In this document: one piece after another, positions 7,640 to 10,905 of the stretch
Numbering within the stretch: the stretch's first letter is position 1
Layout of the letters: the number at the start of each line of letters is the position of its first letter
Origin: Euryarchaeota archaeon UBA88
GTDB taxonomy: Archaea > Thermoplasmatota > Poseidoniia > Poseidoniales > Poseidoniaceae
Length of the DNA stretch: 10,905 nucleotides
Assembly (NCBI GenBank): GCA_002499545.1
Contig: DAME01000006.1
Coordinates: forward strand, 1 to 10,905
Direction: 5' to 3'
Notes under the pieces: model-generated
Seen by the model: only the letters and a program-made list of their open reading frames with translations
What the model was told of the DNA's origin: nothing
Database searches by the model: none
Program-made: the position numbers and the translations under genes

Positions 7640-8881
7640 TCACTTACCTAATTCCTCACGTTGTTCTTGCACGTGCCAGGGTACGGATTCGTACACTTCA
7701 GTAAAAATGGTGGATGCTGGCGGATACGGCCCGCTGGCTAAGTCGCCGAATTCGCACGCTTCCTTGTACGACTTCATCACTTCGTCATCGATTTTCTTGG
7801 CAAGAGCAGTGTGGCGCTTTTCGTCCCACAACTTTGCAGTGATAAGATGACTTTTCAGCCGTTCAATCGGGTCGCCTCCAGGCCAACATTCGAACTCGTC
7901 ACTCGGTCGATATGCCGACGGGTCATCCGAAGAGGAATGGGCACCAGCACGATAGGTGTAGACTTCGATGTGCGTTGCACCAAGCCCAGCACCTGCGCGG
8001 TCTCGAGCCCACTTTGTGACACTGTACAAAGCGAGGAAATCGTTTCCATCGACACGGATTGAAGGAATGTCGTATGCCAAGCCGCGCTCAGCAAAGGTCC
8101 GTCCACCAGTGGCAAGGTTGGCATGCGTTGAAATCGCCCATTGATTGTTGACGACGTTGAGAATAACCGGTGGCTTAAAAGTCGAAGCGAAGTTGAGTGC
8201 ATAGTGATAATCACCTTGTGCGGAGGTACCGTCTCCAAGCCAAGAAATACAGACTTCGTCGTCGCCTTTGTACGCACTTGCCATGGCAACACCAACCGCT
8301 TGGGAAAACTGAGTGCCGACGGGTGAGGAAATCGAGATGAAACGCCCTTCTTTCCAAGTGTAGTGGACGGGCATTTGTCGTCCTTTGACGTTGTCTTCTG
8401 TGTTTCCAATGCAGTGGCAAATCATGCTGACCATGTCACGACCTCTAACAAATTGCGCTCCTGGTTGGCGGTAGGATGGGAAAATCCAGTCTTGTGTTTC
8501 CAGTGCCATGGTTTGGGCGATTGCAATGGCTTCTTCTCCAAACGATCGCATGTAAAAGGAGAGTTTACCCGTTCGCTGCATTTTGATCATTCTGTCATCA
8601 AAGATTCGCAGTCGCATCATGTATTCGAGTCCTTGAATGAGTGTCTCAGATGATAGTTCAGGATTCCAATCTCCTTTGGCTTCGTGTTTGTCATTCAGGA
8701 CTCGAACCAGTCCGACAGCGTGTTCAACGGTGTCTTGTGCGGAGCAAGTGAGAGGATCTGGACGGCTGAGATCTTCTGGTTGTTCGGTGAATGCGCCCCC
8801 AAAGTCTGCTTCATCACCGGGCCTGAAAGGAGGACGGCCGATGGTGTACGGCTTGGTAGTCGCTGTCGTTCTGTCCGTCAT
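7640..8881 (-). CDS. bkdA1: 2-oxoacid dehydrogenase E1 alpha subunit (branched-chain type)
   Basis: This 413-residue protein binds thiamine diphosphate and, with E1 beta, decarboxylates the 2-oxoacid and acylates the E2 lipoyl arm. The cofactor motif is G216-D-G218 with N245-N246 about 27 residues later. KLSFYMRSFGEEA (106-118), GRQMPVHY (167-174), ISSPVGTQ (184-191) and SIRVDGND (274-281) match BCKDHA-type proteins. The loop AGAHSSSDDPSAYR (312-325) keeps the histidine and serines of the regulatory loop that is phosphorylated in the mammalian enzyme. Residues 1-80 form a poorly conserved polar N-terminal extension, as is usual in this subfamily. The start has a GAGGTGG site (8886-8892) overlapping the lipA stop, with a 9-base gap. 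It forms a heterotetramer with the following gene product. Confidence 0.96.
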   Translation of the reverse strand: MTDRTTATTKPYTIGRPPFRPGDEADFGGAFTEQPEDLSRPDPLTCSAQDTVEHAVGLVRVLNDKHEAKGDWNPELSSETLIQGLEYMMRLRIFDDRMIKMQRTGKLSFYMRSFGEEAIAIAQTMALETQDWIFPSYRQPGAQFVRGRDMVSMICHCIGNTEDNVKGRQMPVHYTWKEGRFISISSPVGTQFSQAVGVAMASAYKGDDEVCISWLGDGTSAQGDYHYALNFASTFKPPVILNVVNNQWAISTHANLATGGRTFAERGLAYDIPSIRVDGNDFLALYSVTKWARDRAGAGLGATHIEVYTYRAGAHSSSDDPSAYRPSDEFECWPGGDPIERLKSHLITAKLWDEKRHTALAKKIDDEVMKSYKEACEFGDLASGPYPPASTIFTEVYESVPWHVQEQREELGK

Positions 8882-8890
8882 TGTTCCACC

Positions 8891-9919
8891 TCACTTCACC
8901 TGCGCCTTAAGTGGTGCCGGTGCTTCGTTTTTCTCACCTGCAACGTAAACATACGCCCCAAGCATGGTTTCATCGTTATTCGGTTCGAGTGTTTTTCGTA
9001 GAAGGAGGCCGGCCTTGAACGAGGAGCGAACCAGAGGTCCACTTGCGATTCCAGAAAAGCCCATGTCTATCGCTTGCTGTGCCCAAATGTCGTACATTTC
9101 TGGTTCAGGAAAGCGACTCACTGGAAGATGCTTCGATGATGGTGCGAGGTATTGGCCAATGGTGAGCAAGTCAACCCCCGCATCTCGTAACATGTGCAAT
9201 GCTTCGCTGATTTCTTCATCGGTTTCACCCACGCCAACCATCAGTGATGATTTTGTGATGATGTCTGGACGTAAGATTTTGGCTTGACGGAGAATTCCTA
9301 GCGATTGTTGGAATGAAGCTCGGTGGTCTCGAACCAATCGGTCCAGACGAGGAACGCACTCGACGTTGTGTGCGAAGACAGATAACGGGCTATCTTCCAG
9401 TAAGTGAGCGAGTGCTTGATGGTCACCTGCGAGATCAGAGCAGAGTAACTCAAGCGAAACATGTGGTTGGCGAAGGTGTACCTCTGCGATGCATCGTTTG
9501 TAGTGGTCCGCACCGCTGTCCGGCAAATCATCTCGATTGACCACGGTGATGACCGCGTGTCGAAGGTTCATCGATTCAACTGCAGTTGCGAGGTGTTCTG
9601 GTTCGACTGGGTCAAGTGGTGGAGGTGCACGGGTGGTTCCAACAGCGCAGAATTTACACGCCCGAGTGCATTCTTGGCCGGCAATCATGAATGTGGCATC
9701 GCCGCTTGCCCAGCATTCATGGATGTTCGGGCATCTGGCTTCCTGGCAAACCGTGTGGAGGGCGTTGTCCTTGACAGCCGATTTAGTTTCGTTGAATATG
9801 GCTTGCTGTTTGCCGTTTGGTAGGGTTGTTTTGAACCAACTTGGCAACCGCTCCCGCTTCTTTTTGGGACGTGATGATGCAGATGAAGAGGTTGCCATTG
9901 TCAGTTGTTTACCAGTCAT
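8891..9919 (-). CDS. lipA: Lipoyl synthase (radical SAM)
   Basis: This 342-residue enzyme inserts two sulfurs into octanoyl-lysine on lipoyl domains, here most directly K44 of the E2 encoded three genes on. Both iron-sulfur clusters are visible: the auxiliary cluster C58-x4-C63-x5-C69 (CQEARCPNIHEC) and the radical SAM cluster C84-x3-C88-x2-C91 (CTRACKFC). RSSF at 298-301 supplies the serine ligand to the auxiliary cluster seen in the RSSY/RSSF motif of LipA. Residues 1-25 are Ser/Lys/Arg-rich and variable. I chose the ATG at 9919 because of the strong site at 9925-9933; a second ATG at 9898 has no such site. It heads the operon, placing cofactor assembly and complex subunits under one promoter. 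No lipB or lplA octanoyl/lipoate transferase is in the window. Confidence 0.96.
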   Translation of the reverse strand: MTGKQLTMATSSSASSRPKKKRERLPSWFKTTLPNGKQQAIFNETKSAVKDNALHTVCQEARCPNIHECWASGDATFMIAGQECTRACKFCAVGTTRAPPPLDPVEPEHLATAVESMNLRHAVITVVNRDDLPDSGADHYKRCIAEVHLRQPHVSLELLCSDLAGDHQALAHLLEDSPLSVFAHNVECVPRLDRLVRDHRASFQQSLGILRQAKILRPDIITKSSLMVGVGETDEEISEALHMLRDAGVDLLTIGQYLAPSSKHLPVSRFPEPEMYDIWAQQAIDMGFSGIASGPLVRSSFKAGLLLRKTLEPNNDETMLGAYVYVAGEKNEAPAPLKAQVK

Positions 9920-9924
9920 GACCG

Positions 9925-9933
9925 CTCCCCCTC
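9925..9933 (-). promoter_or_regulatory. Ribosome binding site of lipA, with adjacent ATATAT
   Basis: On the minus strand GAGGGGGAG lies 5 bases before the ATG at 9919. Immediately upstream is ATATAT (9934-9939). If that were box A, transcription would start near the ATG, leaving this site untranscribed, so the AT run may not be the promoter. A T-rich stretch at 9955-9963 is another candidate. Only the ribosome site is well supported. Confidence 0.6.
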
Positions 9934-9987
9934 ATATATCCCCATGCTATGCCCATCAAAAAGGTGTGCCGTCTTCGTTACGCAGGG

Positions 9988-10010
9988 TTTGCAAGACGCT
10001 CGATTGCAAA
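9988..10010. promoter_or_regulatory. Perfect 7-bp dyad in the divergent lipA / SDR spacer
   Basis: TTTGCAA at 9988-9994 and TTGCAAA at 10004-10010 form a perfect inverted repeat around a 9-base spacer. The arms start 16 bases apart, about one and a half helical turns. Each arm contains the self-complementary hexamer TTGCAA, so it is also a direct repeat. It lies about 70 bases upstream of lipA and 77 bases upstream of the preferred SDR start. The size and placement fit a dimeric regulator site, but no regulator gene is present in the window and the site is otherwise unproven. Confidence 0.4.
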
Positions 10011-10086
10011 TGACGGAATTCCTCGATAGTCCCGTACGCTGTGAATCATGAACAGCATTGATGAAGGACGAGTTACAGGTTGTACC

Positions 10087-10833
10087 ATGGCGCAACGAGT
10101 TGCACTGATTACCGGTGCCGGCAAGCGGATTGGAGCCGCTACGGCTACTCGCTTATTGGACGATGGTTGGTTCGTTTTAATGCACGTACGTTCTTCAGAG
10201 TCTGAGGCGAACCAACAGTTGCTTGAATACGAGCAGAAGCACGGTTCAAAACCGTCTGCTTCCATACTTAAAGCAGACCTCAATTCGGATGCCGAACTTC
10301 AGGCGTTTATTTCCCAAGTTCAACTGCATCCTGCCGTGGTTGGAGGCGGTGGATTGCACGGCCTTGTTCACAATGCTTCAATCTATAGTTCCAAAGACTT
10401 CGAATCTGTTTCACTTGAAGATGTCCGTCTTAACAATCGAATACACATTGAAGTTCCGCTGCTTTTGACGCAAGCACTCGTACCTCAATTACAAGCTGCT
10501 CTTGGGTCGGTTGTTGGCATGGTAGATACCTCGCTTGGAAAGTCATGGGAAGGCCTTTCCCACTACACGGCCAGCAAGGCAGGACTGCGTCAGTTAATGC
10601 TCAATCTTGCAGGCGAACTTGCCCCTGATGTCAGGGTGAATTGTGTCGCTCCCGGCGCCATCATGGCAGCGGATTGGGAAGCCGAACACTTCGAATCACT
10701 GATGCCAAAGATTCCTCTTGGACGTGCAGGTGAAGCCATCGATGTGGCGAATGCTGTCCACTTTTTACTCACTTCGCCCTACATTACCGGTCAAACCATC
10801 AGCGTTGATGGTGGATGGTCGTTGACCTCCTAG
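10087..10833 (+). CDS. Short-chain dehydrogenase/reductase, pteridine reductase-like
   Basis: This 248-residue Rossmann protein is probably an NADPH-dependent reductase in the cytosol. With M1 at 10087, the cofactor motif is TGAGKRIG (9-16), the T-G-x3-R-x-G form seen in pteridine reductase PTR1 and FolM rather than the classical TGxxxGxG. HVRSS (33-37) after the second strand carries an arginine suited to the NADPH phosphate, and HNAS (95-98) is the usual NAG-like motif. The active site has Y160 and K164 (YTASK). The position 13 residues before the tyrosine, normally Ser, is D147, as in PTR1. The C-terminus GQTISVDGGWSL is standard. A pterin or folate-like substrate is therefore plausible but unproven. 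An in-frame ATG at 10048 would add 13 residues, but it has no ribosome site. The ATG at 10087 has a weak AGGT and gives the normal family N-terminus. Confidence 0.85.
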   Translation: MAQRVALITGAGKRIGAATATRLLDDGWFVLMHVRSSESEANQQLLEYEQKHGSKPSASILKADLNSDAELQAFISQVQLHPAVVGGGGLHGLVHNASIYSSKDFESVSLEDVRLNNRIHIEVPLLLTQALVPQLQAALGSVVGMVDTSLGKSWEGLSHYTASKAGLRQLMLNLAGELAPDVRVNCVAPGAIMAADWEAEHFESLMPKIPLGRAGEAIDVANAVHFLLTSPYITGQTISVDGGWSLTS

Positions 10834-10851
10834 CAACCAGTCGAAGGGTTG
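10834..10851 (+). terminator. Small hairpin just after the reductase gene
   Basis: CAACC (10834-10838) pairs with GGTTG (10847-10851) around an 8-base loop directly after the TAG stop, followed by TCTTC. The 5-bp stem is short and there is no T-run, so a role in transcription ending is only possible. Confidence 0.2.
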
Positions 10852-10882
10852 TCTTCAAATCATCAATGCATCTCCGAGGACT

Positions 10883-10905
10883 GCAGGGGTGGCTGAGGTG
10901 GTCAA
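10883..10905 (+). tRNA. 5' part of a class II tRNA (Leu or Ser), cut by the window edge
   Basis: The last 23 bases read as the 5' half of a tRNA: acceptor strand GCAGGGG, T at position 8, G at 9, D-stem GCTG, then A14-G15 and a D-loop with GG-T-CAA. The D-loop pattern GGTGGTCAA fits class II tRNAs, that is tRNA-Leu or tRNA-Ser in archaea. The anticodon lies outside the window, so identity cannot be settled. It is on the same strand as the reductase gene, 49 bases beyond its stop. Confidence 0.75.

Noticed and set aside
7855..8409. Minus-strand open frame of 184 residues in another frame
   Set aside because: It overlaps the E1 alpha coding frame, which contains the thiamine diphosphate motif. 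The alternative product is low-complexity and unrecognisable.
9537..10013. Plus-strand open frame of 158 residues
   Set aside because: It lies antisense to the start of lipA, whose iron-sulfur motifs are unambiguous, and no family pattern is visible in the plus-strand product.
1..10905. Search for mobile elements, CRISPR arrays, integrases, toxin-antitoxin pairs and defence genes
   Set aside because: All sizeable stretches are explained by metabolic genes, no regularly spaced repeats or terminal inverted repeats were seen, and the spacers are short.

Overview
The window is an ordinary-looking, gene-dense stretch of core metabolism of about 48% GC (estimated by eye). I suspect a heterotrophic marine euryarchaeon of the Group II/III (Poseidoniia) type. 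The reasons are a ribonucleotide reductase strikingly like the eukaryotic enzyme, complete lipoate-dependent 2-oxoacid dehydrogenase genes, purine-rich Shine-Dalgarno sites, AT-rich box-A-like promoter elements, and no obvious bacterial -35/-10 pairs. This placement is an inference from protein and signal style, not a proven taxonomic call.

Layout. Positions 3-65 hold the last codons of an unidentified plus-strand gene. Then comes a plus-strand pair, nrdB (206-1252) and nrdA (1308-3701), encoding both subunits of an oxygen-dependent class I ribonucleotide reductase. A 198-base convergent spacer contains an oligo-T tract and an inverted repeat. Next is a tight minus-strand operon, read from right to left: lipA (9919-8891), E1 alpha (8881-7640), E1 beta (7630-6620), E2 (6617-5340) and E3 (5330-3900). 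A 167-base divergent spacer with a perfect 7-bp dyad separates lipA from a plus-strand short-chain dehydrogenase/reductase (10087-10833) of the pteridine-reductase style. The window ends inside a class II tRNA gene (10883 onward).

How the genes work together. NrdA and NrdB form one enzyme that makes deoxyribonucleotides. The five minus-strand genes make a branched-chain 2-oxoacid dehydrogenase complex: E1 alpha/beta decarboxylates the 2-oxoacid with thiamine diphosphate, E2 carries the acyl group on a lipoyl arm to CoA, E3 reoxidises the lipoyl arm to give NADH, and LipA inserts the sulfurs that make the lipoyl group. All four catalytic subunits resemble branched-chain (BCKDH) rather than pyruvate dehydrogenase proteins, suggesting growth on amino acids from protein.

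I found no mobile element, CRISPR array, toxin-antitoxin pair or defence cassette. The most notable points are the eukaryote-like reductase, the uniform stop/Shine-Dalgarno overlaps inside the operon, a shared leader motif at the two operon heads, the divergent-promoter dyad, and the Asp-for-Ser replacement in the reductase active site.
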